Assembly: GCA_038260095.1 (NCBI GenBank)
Contig: JBBSOC010000059.1
Coordinates: 1 to 13,915, forward strand
Reading direction: 5' to 3'
Origin: QHCE01 sp038260095
GTDB taxonomy: Bacteria; Actinomycetota; Actinomycetes; Mycobacteriales; QHCE01
Length of the DNA stretch: 13,915 nucleotides
This document shows positions 1 to 7,569 of this stretch, in pieces. The notes under the pieces are model-generated. The model was not told where the DNA came from. It did no database searches and saw only the letters and a program-made list of their open reading frames with translations. Position 1 is the first letter of the stretch; every line of letters starts with the position of its first letter. The position numbers and the translations under genes are program-made.

Positions 1-1
1 A

Positions 2-1948
2 GGGCAACGGGTAGGCACTACTGCAGTCGCGCAAGCGGCAGAGGGTGATTGTCTCGCCGACGACTTTAATATCCCCATTCTCCCTGGATTCCTGCAGGGT
101 GTGATTAAAACGCCGATTAACGCGGTATGTCGGGCCTTTCACGCTGCCGCAAAGCTTATATCGGAATATGTCCTCAATCCCATCGGAAACTTTTTGTGGA
201 GCGCATTTCAGGCCAATCTGTGTTCGTCGCGTACCAGCATTGATCCCGATGACCCCCAGGCTGGGCTGAGCAGTTTAATGGTGCAAGGCGCGGAAGTCCT
301 GGTGGGTAAGAATGCTGAATCTCCGGCGCAGACTACCTGGCGAGAATATGGTGTAGCTGGTACTTCATGGGGCACCTATTTCTTGAACTGCACCGATTTT
401 TCCACCCACATACAAAACTATGGCGCAAACTTCGTATTTTCTGTGGCTAAGGTTTTCTCACTTATTGCAATTCTGTTATTTCAGGAGACGTTTAACAGTA
501 AAGTTGTGGACTATTTCTTTGTTCCGCAGGGTGGGGCGCCGAAATCGGCTATCGATACCATTGTTAACCAACTTCATTTCGGCCTTTATATGAATATGAT
601 GGCTGTCGCTGTCGTGATCGGTGCCGCTATTATATTGTACAGATCCATCATTCTTCGAGGGGGTTTGGGCGAAGCCCTGAGTAAAATCGGGACTATGGCG
701 CTTGTGGCCGGTGTAGCGTTGGTGTATGTCAGTCAAGGTTCGCAGATTATTCAGAAAGTTAGTCGCTTCACCGATGAAACGGGCGAGGCGGTACTCGGTG
801 CGCTCAGCGCCGGAGGCTGCAATAACAGTGATGATCATGCTGTACCAGGTGGTGCGAAGCCATATGAATGCGCCGCGCAAACTATGTACCATGTACTGAT
901 TTATATTCCATGGGCTAATGGTGAAGTTGGGACTATTGATGTTTTTGGTGATGCAGCCTATAGCCAGCAGCGCAAAGACCTCGCATATCGTATTCTACAC
1001 CAACAAGCTTATGATCGAAGAGAAAGCGGAATAGTTAACAACCTTGCAACCGATGATGCCGAGCGGGCGAAACAAACTCAAAAGCTTATACAGGCCAAAG
1101 AAGATGACCGACTCGCTATGGTCAAAAACGACTGGGGTGCGCGGTTTATTGCCAAAGACGGCAAGCCCGCGGCGGATTTTGCCGTTACCGGTGAATCCGC
1201 CTTGCGCCCCTATGAACACGTGGATGTCGACTACCCAGAATATTGGTTAATGTTCTCCGGAAAGGAGGCCGGGCAGCGTTACATCATCGCGATCATGGCC
1301 CTGCTTGCATCATTCTCCCTGGGGCTGGTCCTAATCTCCGTCACGATCGCGTATCTGGCGTTGCAGCTTATGACGATTGTCCTTGCCATGGTCGCGCCGG
1401 TGGCCTTCCTAGTGGGGCTGGTGCCAACATATGGGTACCGAATATTCCTCAAGTGGTTTGAGCTTGGAGCGGGGCTGTATATTAAACGGCTCGCGTTGGT
1501 GGTCTTCGTGGGGATATTGCTCGCCGGGTTGCAGCTCATCTTCAAAGTGCCCGCTCCGTGGTGGCTGCACGTGGTGTTCGCTTTCTGCATCGGGTGGTTT
1601 GGGTTGGCTTACCGACATCACCTCAGTAACTGGGCCAGTTCCGGCATGGAGGGGATGGGTAAGGTCGCAAGCATCGCTACGGGGGGCTTGCTGGGCATGA
1701 AAGACGGGGTTAAATCCGTCAGATACGCGAAAGCCACCTGGCAGGGTACTCGCGGCTTACCGGCGCGACAGCGAGCTCGGGCGGCCTTGGGTTCGGCATA
1801 CGCTCAACCCGGAGCCCAATCGGCTCAGTACACTCGTCCGCAGCGCGGCTCTCAAGCAACTGGTGCCGGTCAGCCATTGTCGAAGCGCCAGCAGCGCAAG
1901 GCTCAGCGTCGCTCATCGCGCAACGGCTCCTATACATATCAGCCCTGA
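2..1948 (+). CDS. TrbL/VirB6-like polytopic membrane protein, 5' end off the window
   Basis: The reading frame is open back to base 2, and the codons before the GTG at 101 read like normal protein (…DFNIPILPGFLQG…). The true start is therefore upstream and 648 residues are visible. Numbering from the first visible codon, hydrophobic segments lie near 142-161, 194-214, 227-245, 427-445, 450-474, 495-515 and 521-537. A polar loop of about 180 residues with paired cysteines (about 273 and 290) sits between the third and fourth. The C-terminal ~90 residues are basic, Gln/Arg-rich and probably cytoplasmic. This layout matches TrbL/VirB6-type inner-membrane components of conjugation or type IV secretion; there is no signature motif, so the family call is inference. 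The DNA is AT-richer than later genes (24 of 60 G+C at 901-960 by hand count), consistent with acquisition. It could instead be a lineage-specific membrane protein. Confidence 0.6.
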   Translation, partial: GQRVGTTAVAQAAEGDCLADDFNIPILPGFLQGVIKTPINAVCRAFHAAAKLISEYVLNPIGNFLWSAFQANLCSSRTSIDPDDPQAGLSSLMVQGAEVLVGKNAESPAQTTWREYGVAGTSWGTYFLNCTDFSTHIQNYGANFVFSVAKVFSLIAILLFQETFNSKVVDYFFVPQGGAPKSAIDTIVNQLHFGLYMNMMAVAVVIGAAIILYRSIILRGGLGEALSKIGTMALVAGVALVYVSQGSQIIQKVSRFTDETGEAVLGALSAGGCNNSDDHAVPGGAKPYECAAQTMYHVLIYIPWANGEVGTIDVFGDAAYSQQRKDLAYRILHQQAYDRRESGIVNNLATDDAERAKQTQKLIQAKEDDRLAMVKNDWGARFIAKDGKPAADFAVTGESALRPYEHVDVDYPEYWLMFSGKEAGQRYIIAIMALLASFSLGLVLISVTIAYLALQLMTIVLAMVAPVAFLVGLVPTYGYRIFLKWFELGAGLYIKRLALVVFVGILLAGLQLIFKVPAPWWLHVVFAFCIGWFGLAYRHHLSNWASSGMEGMGKVASIATGGLLGMKDGVKSVRYAKATWQGTRGLPARQRARAALGSAYAQPGAQSAQYTRPQRGSQATGAGQPLSKRQQRKAQRRSSRNGSYTYQP

Positions 1949-2027
1949 GAATCTCTACATTGTGGGTGCGCTGAATTTTGAGCATTCTCACGCCAATTAC
2001 CTCGCTAGCGCAGTGTCCAACGTTTAC

Positions 2028-2032
2028 GGAGG
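2028..2032 (+). promoter_or_regulatory. Shine-Dalgarno site of guaA
   Basis: GGAGG lies 11 nt before the ATG at 2044. It favours that ATG over the in-frame TTG at 1978, which would add 22 residues absent from usual GMP synthetases. Confidence 0.75.
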
Positions 2033-2043
2033 CAGAAACGCTC

Positions 2044-3609
2044 ATGAGTACGCCCGCACCCGTTCTTGTCGTAGATTTTGGTGCGCAGTATGCGCAGCTT
2101 ATTGCTCGACGCGTGCGTGAGCTTGATGTCTACTCCGAGATCGTGCCGCACACCTTGTCAGTGAGTCAGATCGCAGAGCGCAAACCCGCGGCTATCATTC
2201 TCTCTGGTGGCCCGGCATCGGTGTACGCCGACAATGCGCCGCAGCTGGATCCAGCACTGTTTGAGCTCGGAGTGCCGATCTTGGGGATCTGTTACGGATT
2301 CCAGGCGATGGCTCAGGCGCTCGGGGGCGCTGTAGGGCGCGCCGAGCTTTCCGAGTACGGCCGCACTACATTGACAGTCCTCACACCTGGCGTGTGTCTG
2401 GCAGAGCTGCCTAGCCAACAGTCTGTTTGGATGAGCCACGGCAGCGCGGTCACTGCCGCGCCACCAGAGTACGTGGTGACTGCTAGTACGCCTGGTTCGC
2501 CGGTTGCGGCATTTGAGCACACTGGGCGCAAAGCTGCTGGGGTGCAATTTCATCCCGAGGTCTTGCACACCGAGTACGGCCAGCACATTCTGCGTCGATT
2601 TCTCCTTGGCCTAGCCGGTATCGCCCCTAATTGGAGCACGGGCGCGATACTCGATGAGCTAGTTGCCGATATTCGAGCTCAGGTAGGTGATAAGAAAGTT
2701 ATCTGCGGGCTTTCCGGCGGGGTGGATTCAGCCGTGGCGGCCGCACTTGTCCAGCGTGCTGTCGGCGCGCAGCTCAACTGTGTTTTTGTTGATCATGGTT
2801 TGTTGCGTGCGGGTGAAGCCGAGCAGGTGGAACGCGACTATGTAGTGGCCACATCGGTGAGCTTGACTGTGATAGATGCCCGGGAACGCTTTCTTGCCGC
2901 ACTTGCTGGCGTTATAGATCCAGAAGCCAAGCGCAAGATCATCGGCCGGGAATTCATCCGGGTTTTTGAAGCGGCCGAGCGTGAGTTGGTGGTGCAGGCC
3001 GGTGCCCGTGGGGAATCGATCGAGTTCTTGGTACAGGGCACGCTCTACCCTGATGTCGTGGAGTCTGGCGGCGGTAGCGGCACGGCAAATATCAAAAGCC
3101 ATCACAATGTGGGCGGCTTGCCGTCAGATCTTCGTTTCTCGCTGATAGAGCCGTTGCGGACGCTATTCAAGGATGAAGTGCGCCAGCTTGGCGTTGCGTT
3201 AGGGCTGCCGACGGCAATGGTGTGGCGCCAGCCGTTTCCTGGCCCAGGGTTAGCAATTCGGATTGTCGGCGAGGTGACTGCGGGCCGTCTGGAAACGCTG
3301 CGGGTCGCGGACGCTATCGCCCGCGAAGAGCTGACAGCCGCTGGGCTGGATCGCGAGATTTGGCAATGTCCGGTTGTGTTGCTGGCTGACGTTCGTTCCG
3401 TTGGTGTGCAAGGGGATGGACGTAGTTACGGCCATCCCATTGTGCTACGTCCAGTATCCAGCGAAGATGCGATGACCGCGGATTGGACTCGGGTGTCGCA
3501 TGAGGTTTTGGCCAGCATTTCGACGCGGATCACCAACGAGGTGCCTGAAGTCAACCGAGTTGTACTGGATGTAACCAGTAAGCCACCTGGCACTATTGAG
3601 TGGGAGTAG
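2044..3609 (+). CDS. guaA: GMP synthase (glutamine-hydrolysing)
   Basis: Converts XMP, glutamine and ATP to GMP in the cytoplasm, the last step of guanine nucleotide synthesis. The 521 residues match the family length. The N-terminal class I glutamine amidotransferase domain carries the nucleophile Cys83 in GICYG and the His/Glu pair in GVQFHPEV. The ATP pyrophosphatase domain has the SGGVDS P-loop, followed by FVDHGLLR and the QGTLYPDVVESGG region. The C-terminal dimerisation domain includes RQPFPGPGLAIRI and ends in SKPPGTIEWE, a near-invariant family ending. The start is set by the GGAGG at 2028 and by the conserved VLVVDFGAQY beginning. It stands 95 nt after the membrane protein gene and is followed by a hairpin, so it may be a single-gene unit. 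The 3' end is intact although guaA 3' ends are known integration targets of mobile elements. Identification is secure. Confidence 0.98.
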   Translation: MSTPAPVLVVDFGAQYAQLIARRVRELDVYSEIVPHTLSVSQIAERKPAAIILSGGPASVYADNAPQLDPALFELGVPILGICYGFQAMAQALGGAVGRAELSEYGRTTLTVLTPGVCLAELPSQQSVWMSHGSAVTAAPPEYVVTASTPGSPVAAFEHTGRKAAGVQFHPEVLHTEYGQHILRRFLLGLAGIAPNWSTGAILDELVADIRAQVGDKKVICGLSGGVDSAVAAALVQRAVGAQLNCVFVDHGLLRAGEAEQVERDYVVATSVSLTVIDARERFLAALAGVIDPEAKRKIIGREFIRVFEAAERELVVQAGARGESIEFLVQGTLYPDVVESGGGSGTANIKSHHNVGGLPSDLRFSLIEPLRTLFKDEVRQLGVALGLPTAMVWRQPFPGPGLAIRIVGEVTAGRLETLRVADAIAREELTAAGLDREIWQCPVVLLADVRSVGVQGDGRSYGHPIVLRPVSSEDAMTADWTRVSHEVLASISTRITNEVPEVNRVVLDVTSKPPGTIEWE

Positions 3610-3651
3610 GGTAGTGGAAGCACGCAACCTGCGAGTTCGTACGGCACGTAA

Positions 3652-3694
3652 CCCTCAACGGCCCCCGCGGCAGCGCCGTTGGGGGCGGGGTTTT
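3652..3694 (+). terminator. Probable intrinsic terminator after guaA
   Basis: CCCTCAACGGC (3652-3662) pairs with GCCGTTGGGGG (3675-3685) around a 12-nt loop. That is an 11-bp stem with one G-U pair, followed by CGGGG and TTTT. It starts 42 nt after the guaA stop. The T-run is short and slightly offset, so efficiency is uncertain. If pssA began at the upstream GTG 3614 the hairpin would lie inside its coding region. Confidence 0.6.
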
Positions 3695-3865
3695 CGACGG
3701 GGCGCTACTTTGGCGCGACGTTTTTTGGGCGTACCAGTTCGAGTGCTGCGCTCGCCAGTACGTGTACTCAAGTTTCGCCGCAATATTGCGGGCAACCCGG
3801 CTGATGCGGTACCTGTCGTTGCGCAGCTGCCCTCGACTCCACACGCTCAACCAGCTCATGCTGCC

Positions 3866-4585
3866 ATGCTCACCGGCGAGCACACTGCCTCGCGTCGAGT
3901 TCTGTTCGCACTGGTGAATCTGTGCACGCTGACTAGCGTCAGTTTGGGTATGGCCGCAGTGCTTCTCGCTGTGCGAGACCAGCTACAGATCGGCGGATTA
4001 CTCCTGCTGGGCTGCGTATTCTTCGATGGCTTAGACGGGGCACTGGCTCGGGCTTGGAAAGTGAGCACCCCGTTTGGTGTGCAGATGGATTCGCTGGCCG
4101 ACATGTGTTCATTCGGAATGGCTACTCCGGTGCTGGCCTATTTCTGGTTGGTAGGCAGTAATCCCGTGTATGTGGTGGTGCCAGCCTGCATGCTGATGGG
4201 CGGTTGCGCAGCTGTCCGTCTGGCTCGCTTCAATGTCTCCCCAAAAGACGGCACATTTTTCTCTGGGGTTCCGACTACAGTGGCGGCCGGCATGGTGGTG
4301 ATCTTCACGCTGGTCCTACCTGACCCCATGCCGGTGCTGCCGGTGATTGGAGTGGTGCTCATCGCGCTGCTGATGGTGAGCAGCTTCCCCTACATGAAGT
4401 TGCAGCGCTGCTTTGGCTTCCCCATATGGTTGTGGAGTGTGCCAGCAATCGTTGCCTACTTTAGCGTCGCTGTGGCGTTTGGCCTGGTTGTTATGGTGTA
4501 CGTGCTGAGCGGCCCAGTCGCTTGGGCGCGGCAGCGCCGGGTGGTGGCGACTGCTCCGCTGCATACCCCGACGGGGATTATCTAA
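3866..4585 (+). CDS. pssA: CDP-diacylglycerol-serine O-phosphatidyltransferase (phosphatidylserine synthase)
   Basis: Makes phosphatidylserine from CDP-diacylglycerol and L-serine in the cytoplasmic membrane, feeding Psd for phosphatidylethanolamine. The CDP-alcohol phosphatidyltransferase signature DGx2ARx8Gx3Dx3D is complete (DGALAR…FG…DSLAD, bases about 4030-4100). About six to seven hydrophobic segments follow the pattern of type II PssA. From this ATG the protein has 239 residues. The start is uncertain. A GTG at 3614, 4 nt after the guaA stop and 7 nt past GGAG, gives 323 residues, but the added ~84 residues are Arg-rich, without recognisable family sequence, and run across the guaA terminator-like hairpin. 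Neither start is decisive: the ATG lacks a ribosome site. The partner gene psd lies just downstream on the opposite strand, an unusual convergent layout. Confidence 0.9.
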   Translation: MLTGEHTASRRVLFALVNLCTLTSVSLGMAAVLLAVRDQLQIGGLLLLGCVFFDGLDGALARAWKVSTPFGVQMDSLADMCSFGMATPVLAYFWLVGSNPVYVVVPACMLMGGCAAVRLARFNVSPKDGTFFSGVPTTVAAGMVVIFTLVLPDPMPVLPVIGVVLIALLMVSSFPYMKLQRCFGFPIWLWSVPAIVAYFSVAVAFGLVVMVYVLSGPVAWARQRRVVATAPLHTPTGII

Positions 4586-4596
4586 CGATTCTCCCC

Positions 4597-4633
4597 GACA
4601 GCCTCTAAGACCCCGCTAAGGGCCTGAGCTGTC
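4597..4633 (+). terminator. Weak hairpin after pssA
   Basis: GACAGC (4597-4602) pairs with GCTGTC (4628-4633), 12 nt after the pssA stop, and can be extended by two pairs past a bulged C. There is no real T-run, so this is only a possible terminator for pssA or, in reverse, for the psd strand. Confidence 0.3.
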
Positions 4634-4655
4634 TTACATGGCCAGTCGCTGGGAT

Positions 4656-4844
4656 CTAGCGCTTGTTTTGGTAGACCTGGCCACGGTTTTCGATCTGGAT
4701 AACATCCACGGTGACGATGTCGTCGTGCACCTCATAGACCACTCGCCAGTCGTTGGCAGCAGGGACACGGTACGTATGCTGCCGTCCGGACAGTTTCTTG
4801 ACGCCATTCGCCGTGGCTGCTGCGCTAGGCCGCTTATGACGGCT
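4656..4844 (-). pseudogene. Truncated RelE/ParE-family toxin remnant
   Basis: The minus strand carries an open frame of 62 codons ending in TAG at 4658-4656. It reads …NGVKKLSGRQHTYRVP, then ANDWRVVYEVHDDIVTVDV, then IQIENRGQVYQNKR. This is the C-terminal half of a RelE-type mRNA interferase: the NGVKKLxG-x-YRVR, DWRVVYE and V-x-I-x-RGxVY blocks are typical of the family. The first half, normally about 40 residues, is missing. An in-frame TGA lies just upstream (4847-4845). A separate ATGGTGAAGCCGTCA in another frame, 6 nt after the psd stop, may be the relic of the original start (MVKPS). No antitoxin gene is next to it; psd occupies that side. It is probably a non-functional relic of a toxin-antitoxin module. 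A short functional derivative is less likely. Confidence 0.72.
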
Positions 4845-4856
4845 TCACCATGCAGT

Positions 4857-5588
4857 TTAGTGCTGCCAACGAGCGATGATGGTTTCGCCGCCTAGCACCC
4901 GATCGCCAACCGCGACGCAGGGCCGCGCCGTGCCGACGGGGAGGTAGACATCTGTGCGGGAGCCGAACCGGATTAGACCAAAGCGCTCCCCAGCGCTCAA
5001 CCGTTTCCCCACCTGGGCTCTATTTACTATCCGTCTGGCGATCAGCCCGCTCCGCTGCGCAACGCCGACCTTGCCGCGCGATGTTTCCAGCAGCGTGTAC
5101 TGCGCCACATTGTGCTCCGCGGCGCTGGTCTGGGCAGCCGCATAGCCGCCTACTGATTCAGTGATTGCCAGTACTCGGCCCGATACCGGTGAACGGTTGA
5201 CGTGTACATCCAGCACAGACAAGAACACCGCGATGCGTAGCCACTCGCCCGCGCCCAGTCGCTCATCGGTGACGTGCTCGATGGAGAGCACGCGGCCATC
5301 TGCCGCGGCCACCACGGCGTCGGAATCGGTGGGAGTGCGCCGATCGGGGTCGCGGAAGAACGCTGTGACCGGCACAGCGGCAGCGGCCGGCAGCAGCCAT
5401 GCTCGAGACGACGGAAGCACCGTCTTGGTGACCAACGCTGCACCTGTGAGCAGTGCGGCGGCGGCGATACCGTTAGCGTCTAGCCCCATGTTAGGAGTGA
5501 GCTGCACCCGAGTCTTTCGACCTGACAGCAACCCAACGACAGTGCCACTGAGGCGAAAGAGCCGGCGAGCGGCAAGGTAGGAGTTCAT
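4857..5588 (-). CDS. psd: Phosphatidylserine decarboxylase proenzyme
   Basis: Decarboxylates phosphatidylserine to phosphatidylethanolamine at the membrane. It is made as a proenzyme that cuts itself to create a pyruvoyl group. Numbering here counts from the GTG at 5609 (250 residues). Seen are FRDPDR (85-90), the AADGRV block (102-107, catalytic Asp), the conserved His136 in DVHVNRSP, and FGSR (215-218), where cleavage between Gly216 and Ser217 would give the pyruvoyl alpha chain. Two hydrophobic stretches around 47-82 fit membrane association. The length fits the short actinobacterial/archaeal Psd class. I prefer the ATG at 5588 (243 residues): a TAGCAT box sits 8 nt before it, as for a leaderless mRNA, and neither start has a Shine-Dalgarno. 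It follows the pspC-domain gene on the same strand and converges on pssA, its metabolic partner. Confidence 0.93.
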   Translation of the reverse strand: MNSYLAARRLFRLSGTVVGLLSGRKTRVQLTPNMGLDANGIAAAALLTGAALVTKTVLPSSRAWLLPAAAAVPVTAFFRDPDRRTPTDSDAVVAAADGRVLSIEHVTDERLGAGEWLRIAVFLSVLDVHVNRSPVSGRVLAITESVGGYAAAQTSAAEHNVAQYTLLETSRGKVGVAQRSGLIARRIVNRAQVGKRLSAGERFGLIRFGSRTDVYLPVGTARPCVAVGDRVLGGETIIARWQH

Positions 5589-5596
5589 TGCGATAG

Positions 5597-5602
5597 ATGC
5601 TA
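5597..5602 (-). promoter_or_regulatory. Possible -10 box of a leaderless psd transcript
   Basis: On the minus strand TAGCAT (matches TANNNT) is followed by 8 nt and the ATG at 5588. The spacing would put the transcript start at or next to the ATG. No clear -35 element is seen. Confidence 0.35.
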
Positions 5603-5620
5603 TTGCCACACGTGAGGTGA

Positions 5621-5657
5621 GTTTGCACCGACTGTCGGCCTGACCGCCGGTGCAAAC
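5621..5657. repeat. Perfect 10-bp inverted repeat between pspC-domain gene and psd
   Basis: GTTTGCACCG (5621-5630) and CGGTGCAAAC (5648-5657) are exact reverse complements with a 17-nt spacer. The outer arm overlaps the last base of the PspC stop codon, and the other arm ends about 12 nt before the GTG of psd. No T-run follows on either strand, so an operator, attenuator or RNA-stability hairpin is as likely as a terminator. Confidence 0.7.
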
Positions 5658-6169
5658 TACTGCCCCGCGCTGGTGCGTGCAGTGCCGCTGCTTCTGCGGA
5701 ACAGCGAGTATCCACCGAGTGCTGCCGCACCCAAAATCAGTGCGTTTTCTGGGAAAATTCGAGAGGGCATCCAGGCCAGGAGTCCGGCGGCTACTGCCGC
5801 CAGTACCAGCGTAAGCGCTGCGTTGGTACTAGATTTCCCGCGGCCTAACAGCGCGGCCGCTGGAGAGGCCGTTTCGCCGGCGGCGGGCAACAAAATCCAG
5901 GCCAGCACATACAGCAAACCCCCCGCCCCGCCGAAGAACACGAGCACGGAAAGGATTACCCGAAACAAGATCGGATCAATGTTAGTGGCCCGCGCGAGCC
6001 CGCCACAAACACCGGCGATCATACGGTCGTCGTGAGATCGGGTAAGTCTTAACTGTTGGGTAGATGTCTCAGGCGGTGCGGTCCCTTCACGTTGTCCAGC
6101 CCCTTCGTGGCGGGTGGTATCGGCAGGAACGGATGAGATCAACGGGTCTGGTTCGGGTGTGTGAGTCAT
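5657..6169 (-). CDS. PspC-domain membrane protein
   Basis: The protein has 170 residues. A polar, Thr/Pro/Glu-rich N-terminal tail (1-40) is followed by a PspC domain at about 41-97 (RLTRSHDDRMIAGVCGGLA, then DPILFRVI and the hydrophobic GGLLYVLAWILLP). Two further hydrophobic segments lie near 115-134 and 142-155. PspC domains belong to envelope-stress (phage-shock) membrane proteins and sensors, so a role in sensing or relaying membrane stress is likely; the ligand is unknown. It diverges from a histidine kinase that carries the same domain, separated by 161 bp, and precedes psd on its own strand. This suggests one regulatory neighbourhood. The ATG at 6169 has no strong ribosome site. Domain call is firm, function is inference. 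Confidence 0.85.
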   Translation of the reverse strand: MTHTPEPDPLISSVPADTTRHEGAGQREGTAPPETSTQQLRLTRSHDDRMIAGVCGGLARATNIDPILFRVILSVLVFFGGAGGLLYVLAWILLPAAGETASPAAALLGRGKSSTNAALTLVLAAVAAGLLAWMPSRIFPENALILGAAALGGYSLFRRSSGTARTSAGQ

Positions 6170-6330
6170 ATCTGCATTCTGCGCGGTGGATACTGCTGTC
6201 GCTATTAGGATCTACCCTGATAAGTCCCTGATATTGCCCGAGCTCGCTGGTCGGGGGACGCCCTTAACTTTGTCGATGAGCGCAGCCGAGCCGATGTGCC
6301 TTGTGCTACTAATGACCATGTGATGAGCAA
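6170..6330. promoter_or_regulatory. Divergent intergenic region between pspC-domain gene and PspC-kinase
   Basis: A 161-bp spacer between two divergent genes must hold promoters in both directions. I see no convincing -35/-10 pair, Shine-Dalgarno or strong palindrome. The LuxR-type regulator encoded downstream is a natural candidate to bind here, but no site can be read by eye. Confidence 0.5.
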
Positions 6331-7569
6331 GTGACCAGCACACCGATGCCCCCAGCACGGCGGCTGTACCGCTGCCCGCGGCGTCGCATTTGCGGCGGAG
6401 TAGCCCGGGGCGTCGCGATACATCTGGGTATATCCGCGTGGGTAGTTCGTGCGCTGTTCGTGGTGCTGACGGCTGCACAAGGCATGGGTGTGCTGCTCTA
6501 CGTTGTGTTGTGGGTCGTTGTGCCTGTGCAACCCGCTGCCGATCGTGCCTCGCGTGGCAGGGCAGCCATAAGTGCTCTGGTTTCCGGGGTTATGGCAGTT
6601 GCCGTGGGACTAGGGCTGTGGCAGTGGAGCCGTTCTACGCACACGCTGGTACTTGGCTTCGCTGGAGTTGTGCTCGTTGGCGCCGCACTGACCTGGCAGC
6701 GGACCGACCCGCAGCAGCGTGAGCAGCGATTGTCGAGCTCGCTAACGTTTCCGTGGCTGGGCATTGCGTCTGATCAGCGGCGGTCGATCACGCTCCTACG
6801 CTGGTGCGCCGGCGGTGTTCTGGTTCTCATCGGGCTTGCCGGTTTACTCATCATCTCCGGAGAATTCACGGCGCCGCGCAGTGGCGTGATTTTTGGTGTG
6901 ACCATGCTTGCCGGGCTGGCCATTGTGCTGGGTCCGTGGCTTGCTCGGGTGCTCGCCGCGCTGCGACAAGAACGCTACGCGCGGATCCGGTCTCAGGAAC
7001 GTGCTGAGGTAGCGGCAATTGTGCACGACAAAGTCATGCACACCCTGGCGCTAATCCAGCGTCGCGCCGGCGATCCACGGGAGGTTTCCCGTATTGCTCG
7101 GGGCCAGGAACGGGAGCTGCGGAGCTGGCTATATGGAACCCCAGCCGCAGCCGATCAGCAGTTTGGCGCGGCGGTGCACGCTGTAGCCGCGGAAGCCGAA
7201 GACGCTTATGCGGTTACCGTAGAGACGGTTGTAGTTGGCGATATCGGACTCGATGAACCGACCCATGCTTTGGTTGCGGCAACTCGGGAGGCGCTGCTGA
7301 ACGCGGCCAAGCACGCTGAGGTAAATAAGATATCGCTATACGCCGAGGTCGATGCCGGGGCTGATACTGAGGGAATAAGCGTGTATGTCCGTGACCGTGG
7401 CGTCGGGTTCGAGCTTGCGACGGTGCCGGCTGATCGTCACGGTGTGCACCATTCGATCATCGAGCGAATGCGGCGGTATGGGGGAACAGCGCGCCTGCGT
7501 ACGGCGCCAGGCCAAGGAACCGAAGTGCGATTACATCTCCCACGAGGCGGCGGTGGTGTTTCGGAATGA
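6331..7569 (+). CDS. PspC-domain sensor histidine kinase
   Basis: The protein has 412 residues. The N-terminal PspC domain (about 10-66; RRRICGGVARGVA, then WVVRALFVVL and VLLYVVLWVVVP) is followed by four further hydrophobic segments (about 80-97, 105-121, 158-176, 184-205). The kinase core has phospho-acceptor His232 in AIVHDKVMHTLALIQ, of the HisKA_3/NarX type, and an HATPase domain with the N box (REALLNAAKHAE, Asn324), G1 box (DRGVGF, 355-360) and a final GTEVRLHLP (396-404). The layout matches the PspC-kinase/LuxR pairs found near guaA in corynebacteria. It likely autophosphorylates in response to membrane stress and signals to the regulator whose start codon overlaps its stop. The start is uncertain: GTG 6331 gives the full family N-terminus, and ATG 6346 is possible; neither has a good ribosome site. 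Confidence 0.9.
   Translation: MTSTPMPPARRLYRCPRRRICGGVARGVAIHLGISAWVVRALFVVLTAAQGMGVLLYVVLWVVVPVQPAADRASRGRAAISALVSGVMAVAVGLGLWQWSRSTHTLVLGFAGVVLVGAALTWQRTDPQQREQRLSSSLTFPWLGIASDQRRSITLLRWCAGGVLVLIGLAGLLIISGEFTAPRSGVIFGVTMLAGLAIVLGPWLARVLAALRQERYARIRSQERAEVAAIVHDKVMHTLALIQRRAGDPREVSRIARGQERELRSWLYGTPAAADQQFGAAVHAVAAEAEDAYAVTVETVVVGDIGLDEPTHALVAATREALLNAAKHAEVNKISLYAEVDAGADTEGISVYVRDRGVGFELATVPADRHGVHHSIIERMRRYGGTARLRTAPGQGTEVRLHLPRGGGGVSE

Noticed and set aside
101..1948. GTG 101 as the start of the membrane protein
   Set aside because: The frame is open to the window edge with protein-like sequence before it, and no ribosome site precedes 101.
1978..2043. TTG 1978 as guaA start
   Set aside because: It adds 22 residues not seen in the family, while GGAGG sits correctly before ATG 2044.
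3575..3609. guaA 3' end as an occupied integration site
   Set aside because: guaA 3' ends are known targets of mobile elements, but this end is intact and followed by ordinary phospholipid genes, with no integrase or repeated att sequence in view.
4638..4895. Plus-strand 85-codon frame
   Set aside because: It is antisense to the RelE remnant and the psd end; the minus-strand reading has clear family motifs, this one has none.
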